64,000 bases of DNA from Saprospiraceae bacterium (GCA_020628475.1 JAHDFB010000002.1:21483-85482); one strand, 5' to 3'; counted from the first letter of the stretch, positions 27,415-38,768 are shown. The notes: a model not told the origin generated them from the sequence alone. A program made the numbers and translations.

Positions 27415-30222
27415 CTAAGAAACGACCGTACGCTTCTTGATCAATCGCGTAAACATTCCTATGCCCAAGCCCAACATCATCAATATACAACCGATCCACA
27501 CCAAATTAATACCCGGAAATTCGAGCACCTCTATCGCAATCAAATCCTGTCGAGGCACATTATTCGCAATCTCAAGACTGACCATCTTTTTGACCAATTC
27601 ATCCTTAGAAATACTCACTGTCGCCGTACCATTGGATGGATCGATATAATCGACCTTGATATAAAATCCATCTTCCCACCAAACGTCTCGAATCGGAATA
27701 ATCTGCTTATCCCGAACAATGAATGTCGGCTGTAATGTCTTCGCTTTTCCTTCCTGATTCGTTATTAAGAACTTTCCATTAATGGACACGTCGCCCTCCT
27801 TTAAAAACGGATCTTTCTCCTCCTTATCCGGTTTTTCGAATCCGATGAATTTGATACTATAGTCCTTCCAACTAGAGGACTCGCCCATCTTGAGCGGAAT
27901 ACTCTCATATTTCAACATCGACTCCGGCTTGATTAAATTATCAAAGGTCTGTTCGTTGATTCGGTAGCGACTATTGAAATCATCAATCTGTCCGTGATAC
28001 TTATACACCACCGTGCTCCGAAGAATCGTCGCTGGATTCGCTTCGTAGGTTTTACCCAAACTATCCCGAATTTCAATTGAAATTTGTAACGGTACGTCGC
28101 CTACTTCCGGCTTGTAATCCGGATGATCTGCCTGTAAGGAGAGGTCATTGACTTTAATATAATAGCCATCGTATTCTTGTTCGACACCCAATGGCACTTC
28201 CACCAAGGTATAGTTCAAGGTATCTTCCATTTCCTTGGCGAATTTCACATCCTGCTGCGCATTTGGAAGAGAAGCAACACTGGTAAATATATCCTTATGC
28301 AGATAATGTTTCGTATCTGGGTTGGTCGCTGCGACCTTACTCAAATCATTCGAATACAATACATTGGGCCGTACAACGAATTCCTCGATGATGTTCTCCT
28401 GCTCATCTACCTGCTTGAAAGAAATATCGAAATAACGGTTTTGTCCGATGATGGTATCTCGCATATATTCAACCCAATAATCATTCATGAACATCGGTTT
28501 GTTTTTGAGTAGGGGAATATTGGATTTCAACTTATCCTCTTCCACCAGTCCGGTAAACATGAACGAATTATTCGAAATATTTCGTTTATTGATTCCGCTG
28601 GCCAACACCCCGATCACCAATAATCCGAATCCACAGTGTGCAATCGCACTCGCGAATAACTTACTATTACCCTTGGCTAATACAAATAGGTATTCCAAAT
28701 TAGCCACGATGGTAAACAACCCACTGAACAGCAACAAATGCCATTTGAAGTCCGTAAACTGCAACCAAAGATTCAGTAAAATATGAGCGACCAAAGCCAC
28801 CCCAAAACTGATTCCAATATGAACCAATGCTTTCTTAACGACGCGTTCTGGTTTCTTCTCATTGTATCGGAAAAAGACGGTAACTGCACTGAGTAAGCCG
28901 ACTAATATTCCAATCCATAGCTGATATTTATTATAATGCTCGATCGGGTCATTCAGTACGATACTGACAAAATCCGGATTGAATAATTGGACCGCTTTAT
29001 TGTATAAAGGAATCGAGGTGGACACCGTGATCATAATAGCCGAAAACAGGAGGACCAATGATCCAATAAACATCCAAAACTCCTTGCTATAAATGGATTC
29101 TTCTTGCTTTGGTTTGTCGATAGACTTTGATCTCGAAAAGTAATAATAAAAAGAAAGAAGCGTGAAAAATCCAATAAACACGGCCAATTGATTACCCAAT
29201 CCCATCTCCGTGAACGCGTGTATGGAGGTATCTCCTAATACTCCGGAGCGTGTCAATGTGGTCGAATAAAGCACCAATAAGAAGGATATAATATACAACC
29301 AATAGGTACTTCTTACGGAGTACTTTGTATTTCTTGCAATCAAATTGGTGTGTACACCAGCCACGATGGTAATCCAAGGAACCAATGAGGTGTTTTCTAC
29401 CGGATCCCATGCCCAATATCCACCAAATGTCAATGCTTCATAAGCCCATGCCGCACCCATTAAAATTCCGATACCGAAAATGGATCCTGAAAATAATCCC
29501 CAAGTTAAGGCTGGTTTTAACCAAGCTCTATGTTCTCGTTGCATGAGTCCTGCTAGTGCATAGCAAAACGGAATACTTACAGAGGCAAAGCCCAGAAATA
29601 GAATGGGCGGATGAATGGTCATCCAGTAGTTTTGAAGTAATGGGTTCAGTCCGCTTCCCTTTAATAAACCAACATATTCCGCATTGGAAAATATGGGAAT
29701 GTCCATCGTATCTCGTAATAAGGTCAAGGGGTTGCTCCCTAATTTGTACATCCAATCTCCGAATTCGAAATAAATCCCTTGGATCATACTAAGTATGAAA
29801 AATTGGATTAGCGACAAGAAAAACAATACGGGTGCTACCCATCTGGAATTCTTTAGCATGATCACCCATCCGAGGATGATGTGCCAAAACAGCCAGAGCA
29901 TGAAACTTCCTTCTTGGCCCTCCCAAAATGCAGAAAAAATATACTTGAATGGCAGATCATCATTGACGTGCGCTTGTACGTAGCTATATTCATAGCGCTT
30001 GACAATCATCACATAGAAAATCAATGCAATGACGGACAACATAGTTATTCCGTGAATACTAAAGGCTGCATTACCTAGACGTTTCCATTGACGATCTTTT
30101 TTCTGCGCCGATCGAAAATAAGAGTAGGCTGCCAGACCTGTAGTAATAAAACTTACCAGTAATAGAAGCTGTCCAACATGTTTTGGCCACAATAATTCAC
30201 CAATGTATTCTATATCTACCAT
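27415..30222 (-). CDS. ccmF: cytochrome c-type biogenesis protein CcmF/CcsA-like (heme lyase)
   Basis: WGGYWAWDPVENTSLVPWI, multi-pass; HPPILFLGFASVSIPFCYALAGLM; 935 aa. Confidence 0.93.
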   Translation of the reverse strand: MVDIEYIGELLWPKHVGQLLLLVSFITTGLAAYSYFRSAQKKDRQWKRLGNAAFSIHGITMLSVIALIFYVMIVKRYEYSYVQAHVNDDLPFKYIFSAFWEGQEGSFMLWLFWHIILGWVIMLKNSRWVAPVLFFLSLIQFFILSMIQGIYFEFGDWMYKLGSNPLTLLRDTMDIPIFSNAEYVGLLKGSGLNPLLQNYWMTIHPPILFLGFASVSIPFCYALAGLMQREHRAWLKPALTWGLFSGSIFGIGILMGAAWAYEALTFGGYWAWDPVENTSLVPWITIVAGVHTNLIARNTKYSVRSTYWLYIISFLLVLYSTTLTRSGVLGDTSIHAFTEMGLGNQLAVFIGFFTLLSFYYYFSRSKSIDKPKQEESIYSKEFWMFIGSLVLLFSAIMITVSTSIPLYNKAVQLFNPDFVSIVLNDPIEHYNKYQLWIGILVGLLSAVTVFFRYNEKKPERVVKKALVHIGISFGVALVAHILLNLWLQFTDFKWHLLLFSGLFTIVANLEYLFVLAKGNSKLFASAIAHCGFGLLVIGVLASGINKRNISNNSFMFTGLVEEDKLKSNIPLLKNKPMFMNDYWVEYMRDTIIGQNRYFDISFKQVDEQENIIEEFVVRPNVLYSNDLSKVAATNPDTKHYLHKDIFTSVASLPNAQQDVKFAKEMEDTLNYTLVEVPLGVEQEYDGYYIKVNDLSLQADHPDYKPEVGDVPLQISIEIRDSLGKTYEANPATILRSTVVYKYHGQIDDFNSRYRINEQTFDNLIKPESMLKYESIPLKMGESSSWKDYSIKFIGFEKPDKEEKDPFLKEGDVSINGKFLITNQEGKAKTLQPTFIVRDKQIIPIRDVWWEDGFYIKVDYIDPSNGTATVSISKDELVKKMVSLEIANNVPRQDLIAIEVLEFPGINLVWIGCILMMLGLGIGMFTRLIKKRTVVS

Positions 30223-30532
30223 ACACTTTTATTTAGACAACTAGGGCTGCCGAATGGACTGCAAAATTAGTTATTCGATGAGATTATGCTCCCTTTTTAT
30301 CTACTAATTAGAATAAATATAAATAAATAAGCTCGAACTGTCTGTACCTGTATGACGGATGGATATATGGAGGCAGAATCGAGTTCAAAATTTGGCTTCA
30401 TCTTTTTGAATGGATAAAAAATATCTTTATATTCATAGTGGAATAGAAAATATTATCTGACAACAGGTCATGTATTTATTCACGTACCAAAGTCCCACTA
30501 CCGTCCCTATTTCACGCACTAAAACAAGCAAT

Positions 30533-31204
30533 ATGAAATCTGTCATACTGATGTACTGCTTTATTTTATTCCTCATCAGTCCTGCTATCTCTCAAGATAT
30601 TTTAATTAAAAATGATAAGTCGAAATTAGAAGTCAAAGTAGAACAAATCAAACAAGATGAAATTACCTATCGAAAATACAGCAATCTCAATGGCCCGCTG
30701 TATATCATGCCTAAAAGTGAGATTTTCTTAATCATCTATGAAAATGGTGAACAAGAGCATTTTGGAGATTACGCTGGATCGACATCCAACGAAAAGGAGG
30801 AAAATGTTGAAAAAGAAGCGGAATTATTACACTTTGAAAAACGAGCCTTCAGTAAACGATTGTATTTCACGAAGAAATACGACAATAAAGAAGGAGAATA
30901 TGAGTATACCAAGATTTCCAGATCTGAGTTTGCCAGCATCTTAAAAGAAGTCGATCCAGAAAATTATCACGACTTCAAACGTACAAGTGGCTTCTATCTT
31001 TTTGGAAATGCTGTAGGAACAATCGGAGCCTTGATCTCTATCCCAATGATGTTAGCTGGTGTATCTATTGATGATTCGACGCTCACTTGGTCTGGAGTCA
31101 TTATATCTATTATATCTTCCTTATTTGGTCGTGCCTTTACCTGGCCCTCTATTCGTAAAACGGTACGTATCGTGGAGCGTCATAATACTACTTTGTTGAA
31201 TTGA
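30533..31204 (+). CDS. hypothetical exported/membrane protein
   Basis: Signal peptide MKSVILMYCFILFLISPAISQ; C-terminal hydrophobic segments; start moved from 30470. Confidence 0.6.
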   Translation: MKSVILMYCFILFLISPAISQDILIKNDKSKLEVKVEQIKQDEITYRKYSNLNGPLYIMPKSEIFLIIYENGEQEHFGDYAGSTSNEKEENVEKEAELLHFEKRAFSKRLYFTKKYDNKEGEYEYTKISRSEFASILKEVDPENYHDFKRTSGFYLFGNAVGTIGALISIPMMLAGVSIDDSTLTWSGVIISIISSLFGRAFTWPSIRKTVRIVERHNTTLLN

Positions 31205-31243
31205 GTGGAGAAGTGTCTTAAAGTGTATTGTGAGAAGAGAAAG

Positions 31244-31279
31244 AAAAAGCCCCGCAAACATGTTGTTTACAGGGCTTTT
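31244..31279 (-). terminator. Rho-independent terminator of tRNA-Gln
   Basis: Minus strand AAAAGCCCTGTAAAC-AACAT-GTTTGCGGGGCTTTTT; about 11-bp GC-rich stem then T tract. Confidence 0.85.
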
Positions 31280-31282
31280 AAG

Positions 31283-31354
31283 TTGACCTACAAGGACTCG
31301 AACCTTGAATGCGAGAACCAAAAACTCGAGTGTTGCCAATTACACCATAGGTCA
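31283..31354 (-). tRNA. tRNA-Gln(TTG)
   Basis: Minus strand TGACCTATGGTGTAATTGGCAACACTCGAGTTTTTGGTTCTCGCATTCAAGGTTCGAGTCCTTGTAGGTCAA; 7-bp acceptor stem, T-loop TTCGAGT, anticodon TTG. Confidence 0.93.
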
Positions 31355-31487
31355 ATCACGATTTTGGATCGCAAAAGTAATACTTTTATTAAAATAGCGA
31401 ATAATTTTTAACTATTTTTTTCTCTTTCAAGCATCCAACGAATTAAATCGTCTCCTCCCATTATTGTACTCATACATCAGGAGCTTG

Positions 31488-32339
31488 TTACGACACTTTC
31501 TTTTCTTTGAACGACTCTGTCAAAATATGATATAAAGCATTATGAAACTCCGAAAACTCAGGCAAATCGTTATGCCGTCCACCTTCGATTGGATAAAACT
31601 GCGCACGATCCGTATTCTCTTCATATAACATCTTACCATGTGAAAATGGAATTAATAGATCCTTGGTTCCATGAATAATATGAATGGGACATTGTACGAT
31701 TTTCAAGAATTGATTGCTCATAATATTATACCGCAGTATAAATCGAAGCGGCAATAAGAATCCTTGCCTCGATATCAACTTCTTAAAACTGTAATACGGT
31801 GAATCTAAAATTAACATTTTGGGAGAATTCCAACTGGCTATTCTTGCTGCTACCCCACTTCCAAAAGATCTACCCAATACAACAATGTTTTTCTCAGAAT
31901 ACTTTCTTTCCAACCATTTGTAAATATGTTGTGCATCTTGGAACAGTATCTGTTCGGAGCGTTTCCCTCTACTCTTTCCAAATCCTCTATAATCGACCAT
32001 GAAAAAATCATATCCCTTGCCTACAAAGTCTCTCGCAAACTTGCCCCATCCTTTTACACTCCTCGAATTACCCTTTAAATAATATACTACTCCTAGAGAA
32101 TTGGGAACCTCAAAATAGATTCCATTGATCGTACCGCCATCTTCCATATCGAAATGTACTTCTTCAAATGGAAAAGGGTATTTGTATTGAAAATTAGTGG
32201 GTAGCTTCTCTGGTCGAAAAAAGAAAAAGTCCTGTAGGAAATAGAACAAAATACTGATGGCAACATAAATAACTGCCAATAATCCGATCGTATAGACAAG
32301 GCTATGTACTGATATTAGTATAAGTGCGTAAATCAACAT
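31488..32339 (-). CDS. alpha/beta hydrolase
   Basis: VVLGRSFGSGVAARIAS nucleophile elbow; IIHGTKDLLIPFSHG; GGRHNDLPEF. Confidence 0.85.
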   Translation of the reverse strand: MLIYALILISVHSLVYTIGLLAVIYVAISILFYFLQDFFFFRPEKLPTNFQYKYPFPFEEVHFDMEDGGTINGIYFEVPNSLGVVYYLKGNSRSVKGWGKFARDFVGKGYDFFMVDYRGFGKSRGKRSEQILFQDAQHIYKWLERKYSEKNIVVLGRSFGSGVAARIASWNSPKMLILDSPYYSFKKLISRQGFLLPLRFILRYNIMSNQFLKIVQCPIHIIHGTKDLLIPFSHGKMLYEENTDRAQFYPIEGGRHNDLPEFSEFHNALYHILTESFKEKKVS

Positions 32340-32402
32340 TGAACCGAAGATATAAAATCTTTTAATGTCCTAGAAGTCTATCGCCCGAAAGATCCATTCA
32401 TT

Positions 32403-35400
32403 TTAGAAATCTGTTCCGAGAGATAAATGAATTCTTTGCGGTAAAATATCTCTGGTTTCAATTCCTCGTGCAAAATCAACTTTTAAGAAATACCCGAAAA
32501 TAGACGTTCTAAAGCCCCATCCGTATCCCAGCACAAGTGGATCTCTAAAATATTGTACATTCAGCACCACGGATTGCCCACTCGTAAACGTGGCTGAGTT
32601 AATTGGATTTTTGGAAGAATATGGACTGCTTCCATGCCAAGCCGTTCCAGAATCAAAGAATCCAACCAATTGAAACTCTCGAATAAAATCATAGCGCAAT
32701 TGATCTGAGAATAAATGTCTGAAAATAGGCACTCTTAACTCCACAGTAGACACTACATAGGAAGTACCATTTCGAATATTTCGATCAAATCCTCTTAGCT
32801 GAGGGGCAATATTTTCAAAAGCATAAACTTCATTCGGGATACCTGTAGATTGATCAAATCCTCCAAAAATGGATCGCTCCACACCTCCCGCATAAAACAA
32901 GGTTTTCTCCGAACCAAAATTAGTCCCTGCCGATATTCTTGCTGCCAAAACTGATTTTTCGAAAATCGGATAATAATATCTGCTGTCTAACCCAATGATC
33001 GTCATAAATCCGTTGCTTGGTTCAATGACAAAAGGATCTTCTACTTGAATTCGGAAGCGATTCATTGATTCAACGAAAAACTTCGATCGCGATCCGTTGT
33101 AAATATTTAAGGATCGTTGGGAGGAATTGTCATACACATATTCCACTCTAGCACCAATGCGTTGCGTATTGATCACCGGTGAAGCAAAGGTGGATTCGTT
33201 CGTAATAAGCGTATAATCACGATCACTTCTTAACGTTCCACTTAATCGTACACTTTGAAATTCATCCAGTGGATATTTGGCTTGATAATATGCTAAGTAG
33301 GTATTATCCCGATTGCGCTCCAAAATATTTTGATCCAATCTCCTATCCGAGCGCGAACGGTAATAGGCACCATATAAAAAGTCCCATTGATGTTTTCGAT
33401 CTTCGAAGGTTAGATACAATTCATAACCTGAAAAATTAGTGGCAAATCGAGCACCGCCCTCAAAAATATAATCTTCGAATGCATCTCCAATTTTCATTTT
33501 AAGTAATAAACCAAGCGGAGCTTGCCTGTAGGCATTTTGCCCTTGTCCACCGGCATACGAATTCATCCCCGTAAATAATGGCTCATTGTCCAAGTATGAG
33601 TTCATACTAAGCACTTTGAATCTCAATCGATCCGCAATCGCTCTTGTTTGGTCGAACCGATGTATAGAATTTTGGTTTTGGAGCGTGGTATTGGCGCTTT
33701 CTTGTGCTTCCAATAATTCTTCTTTAGGCACATTTTTAAACCTAGTCTGAAAAAACCATCCTTCTGGGATACCATCGATATCGTCAACATCCTTACTACT
33801 CTCTTCCTCTATAACAACTGGGCCAACAGCCATTTTTTGCAGCTGTTCTTGCTTAAAAATCGTATATCTAGGTTCTTTGTTTTGAAGGGTATCGCGAATC
33901 AAATAATCGCGATTGTTATAATTGGTACTGTAGATTATCTCCTTTCCTAGGTCCACTTTATCTGTAATATTCCCCGATACTTGGATGGACTCGATATTCT
34001 TTGATACTTGTCCATTCTGAATACCTTGCTTGATGACCGATTTCAAGCCATAACGATCAGAAATATAACTCAGTCGATTATCTCGAATTTGTCCTTTAAA
34101 CTCATCGGCATAGCTTGTATTTGTCAGCCGTTTTAACACGGTTGGATTTTCAAAATCCAAGAAATATAAGTCAAAGGTATTAATAGCTATGGTCGTGTCT
34201 ATTTCCTCTGGTATAATGTCTAATTTATCTCGATTAGAGCTAAATATGATTCCCTTTTTTCCATCCAGAGTGGTCACATCGGCATCCAAATCATTGTAGA
34301 AATCTTCCGTGATATTTGTTTGGATCCGTGTATTCAAATTATAGCTATATAAATCAGAAAAGCCATTAGTATTTCCACTAAAAATAAGATTTTCATCATC
34401 CTTGAAAGCAGCCGAATACACTCGATTAAATATCGGGTTTAATGTGTTTTTATATTTCTCTTTAGTCTCCAGATTCTGAATGCGCAATTGAAGTACATCT
34501 CTAAATTCGTAGATATAGCCAAGTTGATCTCCATTTTCAGACCAAAATAAAATAGGGTAATTTCGATCCGTTTCTCGATATTTATTATTGTATCCGCCCG
34601 ATTTAATTTTACGCTTTTTACCGGTCAATACATCTTGTACAAAAATGGTATACCGTCCATTTTTATTTCGAACATATGCCAGTTTAGACGCATCCGGACT
34701 CAGCTTCATTGCGCCGTATTCACCGCCTATAGAATTCTTGGCAAATGCCTCTGCTTTATCCTTACACAACAGACAATACGGACTGGTACTAATCTTTCGA
34801 TATGCATCCTTTTCTTGACTATATCGTTTTTCATAATAATCATAAAAGTCCTTCGTTATTTTCGAATACTCCTCCCCCAAAACATAATAGAATGCAGATC
34901 GAACACTTCGATTAATCCTAGTCAAGTAAATGATATTACTAATCGAGCTAATCCCGTAATTCTCTCCCAGAAAATACCAAAAGGCTTTTCCGGTAATCAA
35001 AGGTTCTTTCTTACTTAACTTCTTAAAATTTCGATATGGTCTTCTTTTTTCCTGAATGAGAAATCGCATTTTAGCATCATCTTCATCGGTCCATTCATTT
35101 TTAGTATAGGCAATAATGCCCGCTTTGAACCATTCAGGCATTTCACTCATAAAAGAGTTCTGAACAATTTCTTGAAAACTACTACCGTATATCATGGAAT
35201 AGATATAGACCTTCGCTATTCCTTCTCGTATACTTTCTCTTAAATGATTGGTATTCCCATCAAAATGAACATATAACTTCGTTCCAACCAATTGGATCGT
35301 TTCAACATTAATAGGATCGTCACTTTGTAGACCAATATTTGTTTGATATAATTCACCAATATCACCATAGACAATGAGTTCAATTTTCTCATTCATTCTA

Positions 35401-35648
35401 TGTTCTAAGATGTTTTGAATCTCGTTGAAATCATACTCCGCCAATTGCATGGAAGCGATGGCTACATTCCTTGACTTTCCGTACCAATAGGTCACAAAAT
35501 TCTGTGTTTCATACCGATACCAAGTATCAAAATCATCCGAATATTGAACCCTGTTTTTACCGAATCGGGTATTAATTTCCTGACCAGACAATATCAAAGG
35601 AAACAGAAAGGAAATAGTCAATATATAAATCAGTAATTTCAAATACAC
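32403..35648 (-). CDS. Outer-membrane protein with gluzincin-like N-terminus, TolB-like beta-propeller and BamA/D15-type C-terminal barrel
   Basis: Signal peptide; MPEWFKAGIIAYTKNEW; PDASKLAYVRNKNGRYTIFVQDVLTGKKRKI propeller repeats; C-terminal YGWGFRTSIFGYFLKVDFARGIETRDILPQRIHLSLGTDF. Confidence 0.75.
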   Translation of the reverse strand: MYLKLLIYILTISFLFPLILSGQEINTRFGKNRVQYSDDFDTWYRYETQNFVTYWYGKSRNVAIASMQLAEYDFNEIQNILEHRMNEKIELIVYGDIGELYQTNIGLQSDDPINVETIQLVGTKLYVHFDGNTNHLRESIREGIAKVYIYSMIYGSSFQEIVQNSFMSEMPEWFKAGIIAYTKNEWTDEDDAKMRFLIQEKRRPYRNFKKLSKKEPLITGKAFWYFLGENYGISSISNIIYLTRINRSVRSAFYYVLGEEYSKITKDFYDYYEKRYSQEKDAYRKISTSPYCLLCKDKAEAFAKNSIGGEYGAMKLSPDASKLAYVRNKNGRYTIFVQDVLTGKKRKIKSGGYNNKYRETDRNYPILFWSENGDQLGYIYEFRDVLQLRIQNLETKEKYKNTLNPIFNRVYSAAFKDDENLIFSGNTNGFSDLYSYNLNTRIQTNITEDFYNDLDADVTTLDGKKGIIFSSNRDKLDIIPEEIDTTIAINTFDLYFLDFENPTVLKRLTNTSYADEFKGQIRDNRLSYISDRYGLKSVIKQGIQNGQVSKNIESIQVSGNITDKVDLGKEIIYSTNYNNRDYLIRDTLQNKEPRYTIFKQEQLQKMAVGPVVIEEESSKDVDDIDGIPEGWFFQTRFKNVPKEELLEAQESANTTLQNQNSIHRFDQTRAIADRLRFKVLSMNSYLDNEPLFTGMNSYAGGQGQNAYRQAPLGLLLKMKIGDAFEDYIFEGGARFATNFSGYELYLTFEDRKHQWDFLYGAYYRSRSDRRLDQNILERNRDNTYLAYYQAKYPLDEFQSVRLSGTLRSDRDYTLITNESTFASPVINTQRIGARVEYVYDNSSQRSLNIYNGSRSKFFVESMNRFRIQVEDPFVIEPSNGFMTIIGLDSRYYYPIFEKSVLAARISAGTNFGSEKTLFYAGGVERSIFGGFDQSTGIPNEVYAFENIAPQLRGFDRNIRNGTSYVVSTVELRVPIFRHLFSDQLRYDFIREFQLVGFFDSGTAWHGSSPYSSKNPINSATFTSGQSVVLNVQYFRDPLVLGYGWGFRTSIFGYFLKVDFARGIETRDILPQRIHLSLGTDF

Positions 35649-35822
35649 TATTTTGAGTGAAGTTAGAGAATCATCATTAATTTACGAATAATAATCAAAA
35701 ATAAAACGAATATTTGTTCTAGTAGTTGCATTATTGAGAGCCTCTTTTACCATATCGTTTATAGAATAAACGCTTTAATGGAAAAATTACTCCAATAATA
35801 TCACCTAAAATAATTAACTCTT

Positions 35823-36473
35823 ATGTTGGAATATGCAGTATTAGCGGGAGGTCCTTTTTTAGAAAATACATATATCGTCAGCGACGAAACGAGGGAATGC
35901 ATAATCATTGATCCTGGATGTTCTAATGATGCCGAACAAAAACGATTATTGGATTACATCGAAGTAAAATGCCTACAACCCAAGCGACTCATCAATACAC
36001 ATTGCCACATAGATCATGTTTTAGGAAATCACTTTGTATTCAAACATTTTGGCTTAGTCCCAGAATACCACCCTTTAGAATCTGTTGTATTAGAATTTGC
36101 AGAAATTTCTGCTCAACGTTATCAGATTCCCTACAGCAAATCACCGGTAGCCAGTTCTTTTTTAGAAGTGCCCGGGTCTGTGGAATTTGGAAATACTCAA
36201 TTAGAACTTCGATTTACTCCAGGACATTCTCCCGGTAGCGTCAGTTTGGTTTCGCACGAACATCAGCTCATTTTTGCCGGAGATGTTTTATTCCGAGATA
36301 GTATAGGCCGTACCGATCTCCCAGGTGGAGACTTTGACACCTTAAGAAACTCTATTTGGGAACAACTCTATACTTTAAAAGACGACTATAAAGTCCTTTC
36401 TGGTCATGGACCAGAAACGACGATAGGATACGAAAAAAAGAATAACCCATTCGTTCCGGCAGCCACCACTTAA
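35823..36473 (+). CDS. MBL-fold metallo-hydrolase (glyoxalase II-like)
   Basis: INTHCHIDHVLGN (HxHxDH), LRFTPGHSPGSVSLV, IFAGDVLFRDSIGRTDLPGGD, SGHGPETTIGYEKKNNPF. Confidence 0.92.
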   Translation: MLEYAVLAGGPFLENTYIVSDETRECIIIDPGCSNDAEQKRLLDYIEVKCLQPKRLINTHCHIDHVLGNHFVFKHFGLVPEYHPLESVVLEFAEISAQRYQIPYSKSPVASSFLEVPGSVEFGNTQLELRFTPGHSPGSVSLVSHEHQLIFAGDVLFRDSIGRTDLPGGDFDTLRNSIWEQLYTLKDDYKVLSGHGPETTIGYEKKNNPFVPAATT

Positions 36474-36502
36474 TTACTGAAAATTAGATATACGCCAAGA
36501 GT

Positions 36503-37528
36503 TTACCTTGCTTCAACGAGCATTTTATTCGCGGATTTGTTGCCCATTTCACTGGCCTTTTTCAAATCGCTCACATATCCGTTTTTGCCTGCTCGCTTCT
36601 TAGAACTTCCCAAGTAGAAGTAGATATCTTCTAATGGTATATTGTCTATACTATCACTGATATCCAGCGCCGATTGGAATGCTTGGATCGCATCCACAAA
36701 TTTCTCAAGTTCAAACAACACCCGACCATAGTAGTAAAACGCATGGCGCTTCCATCCATAATTCGGATCCTCTTTCGTGAAATTTCTCTTAGTAAATAAC
36801 TTGAGATCAAATTCTGCCTTATCAAATTGCTTCAATTTAAAATGACAATCCGCTTTTGATCTTCTTGCCTTCCAATAGATTGGTTGCAGAGCTAATGATT
36901 TCTTACACACCAACTCCAAGTTATCGATGGCTTCCTGATACTCTCCCTTTAGGGTATGCACTTTGGATAGACCATAATAACCCATTGGATTCGATGCATC
37001 AATACCAATTGTTTTTTTGAAATCTCGAGCGGCATCCGAATACTTTTTCAAAATCAAGTTGATATTTCCTCGACGTTCATACGCTTGAGCATGGCGATCA
37101 TACTTTTCAATCGCTTTTGTCAACTCTTTGAAAGCTTCTTCTTCTTGACCAGCTTCTTTTGATAATTTCTTTCCTTTTTGGAAAGCCATGACAACGACCT
37201 TGTCGCTTTGTGGTTCAATATCACTATAGTTTAAAACTTTCCCACTATCGGTTTGCCAAGCTTTGATAACTCCAGTCACGGCAAACTGCGCACAATATTC
37301 CAACAAACTGGCCGTGTTTTTGAATGTTTTCTCAAACGCCTGCCCTACATATCTTGGAATTTCCAAGGATAAATCTTCTTCTTTGAAAATTTCTTCTGAA
37401 AGCTTAAAAATGGAATCCGTCTTGAAATAATTTTCAAGTCTATATTCATACATTTTTTTTGCCTTATCAAAGCTTTTTTGGTTTCCAAAGTCCAATTTGC
37501 CTTGTATAATTACTCTAAAAAGTGACAT
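36503..37528 (-). CDS. tetratricopeptide repeat protein
   Basis: AYERRGNINLILKKYSDAARDFKKTIGIDASNPMGYYGLSKVHTLKGEYQEAIDNLE TPR repeats. Confidence 0.85.
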   Translation of the reverse strand: MSLFRVIIQGKLDFGNQKSFDKAKKMYEYRLENYFKTDSIFKLSEEIFKEEDLSLEIPRYVGQAFEKTFKNTASLLEYCAQFAVTGVIKAWQTDSGKVLNYSDIEPQSDKVVVMAFQKGKKLSKEAGQEEEAFKELTKAIEKYDRHAQAYERRGNINLILKKYSDAARDFKKTIGIDASNPMGYYGLSKVHTLKGEYQEAIDNLELVCKKSLALQPIYWKARRSKADCHFKLKQFDKAEFDLKLFTKRNFTKEDPNYGWKRHAFYYYGRVLFELEKFVDAIQAFQSALDISDSIDNIPLEDIYFYLGSSKKRAGKNGYVSDLKKASEMGNKSANKMLVEAR

Positions 37529-37751
37529 TAAATACGGTTCTTTTTTCTAAAAACTATCCGTCAAGCAGATAAATTCTTAAATAATTTTTATTCGATTTGT
37601 TTGTTAAGATGGTTGCAATTACCGTTCCATCTTTACAAAAAAACAGATCAAAATAATTAAATACTAATAGGGATTGAACTCAAATATACGGATTACAACT
37701 CATAATCAATTCTTTATATTGACTTAAGCGATACATATTTTTATTTTTAAT

Positions 37752-38768
37752 TTATTTCCACACCTCACAGCCTTCCGTACAATTTGTACAAATATCAATT
37801 TGATCTCGACCTTTTAATAATTTAGTTCGAAAATCAACATAGGGTTCACTGTGCCAAACCTCTTGAAAAGAATTATTTTTTAAATCGCCCAAGGTGTGTT
37901 CTGCGTCTTTGTCAAAACAGCATGGGACCACCAATCCATCCCAGGTAATTACGCAGGAATGCCACAACTTCCAACAATGATTAATAAGAACATGTTTCAG
38001 ACTATATTTTCCATCTTTTCCTTTAATATATCTCGAATACTTTTCTTGTTCTGGAATTAAAGGGTTTCCATTTTCATAATCATATATCTGAGCGGTCTTT
38101 AACTTCACCTCATCCACACCTATTTCTTCGGCCAATTTGTAGATTTCTGGAATTTGATGTTCATTTGGCTTTACCACCAAAAATTGAAATATGATATGCG
38201 GGGTAGAAGCATTCATTTTTTTCTTCCATTTCACCATATTTCGAGCACCCATTAACACATTATCCAGACTTCCTTCTTTTCTATATTGTTCATATACTTC
38301 CTGTGTCGTTCCATCCACAGAAATAATCAATCGATTCAACCCAGATTCGATTGTTTTTCGAGCATTTTCATCATTTAAAAAATGAGCGTTGGTAGAAGTG
38401 ATCGTATAAATTCCTCGGTCACTCGCATATTTAACCATGTCTAAAAACGATGGATTAATATAGGGTTCACCTTGAAAATAAAAAATGAGATATATAAGGT
38501 CCTTGGCTAGCTCGTCAATAGATTTTCTAAAAAAATCTTCTTTCAAATTACCAGTAGGTCGCGTGAATGCTCTCAACCCACTGGGACACTCAGGACATCG
38601 GAGGTTACAAGCGGTCGTTGGTTCAAAAGAAACGGTCATGGGCTTACCCCATTGCACCGGCTTTTTCGTCCAGCGTGTTACGTAAAAAGAACTCACAATT
38701 TTAATGGCATTCCATACGCGCCTTGGAGTCAAGTTTTTAATAAAATTGAGACTATCTTTTAGGTACAT
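37752..38768 (-). CDS. radical SAM/SPASM domain protein
   Basis: EPTTACNLRCPECPSG; C-terminal CCFDKDAEHTLGDLKN...CTNCTEGCEVWK. Confidence 0.92.
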   Translation of the reverse strand: MYLKDSLNFIKNLTPRRVWNAIKIVSSFYVTRWTKKPVQWGKPMTVSFEPTTACNLRCPECPSGLRAFTRPTGNLKEDFFRKSIDELAKDLIYLIFYFQGEPYINPSFLDMVKYASDRGIYTITSTNAHFLNDENARKTIESGLNRLIISVDGTTQEVYEQYRKEGSLDNVLMGARNMVKWKKKMNASTPHIIFQFLVVKPNEHQIPEIYKLAEEIGVDEVKLKTAQIYDYENGNPLIPEQEKYSRYIKGKDGKYSLKHVLINHCWKLWHSCVITWDGLVVPCCFDKDAEHTLGDLKNNSFQEVWHSEPYVDFRTKLLKGRDQIDICTNCTEGCEVWK

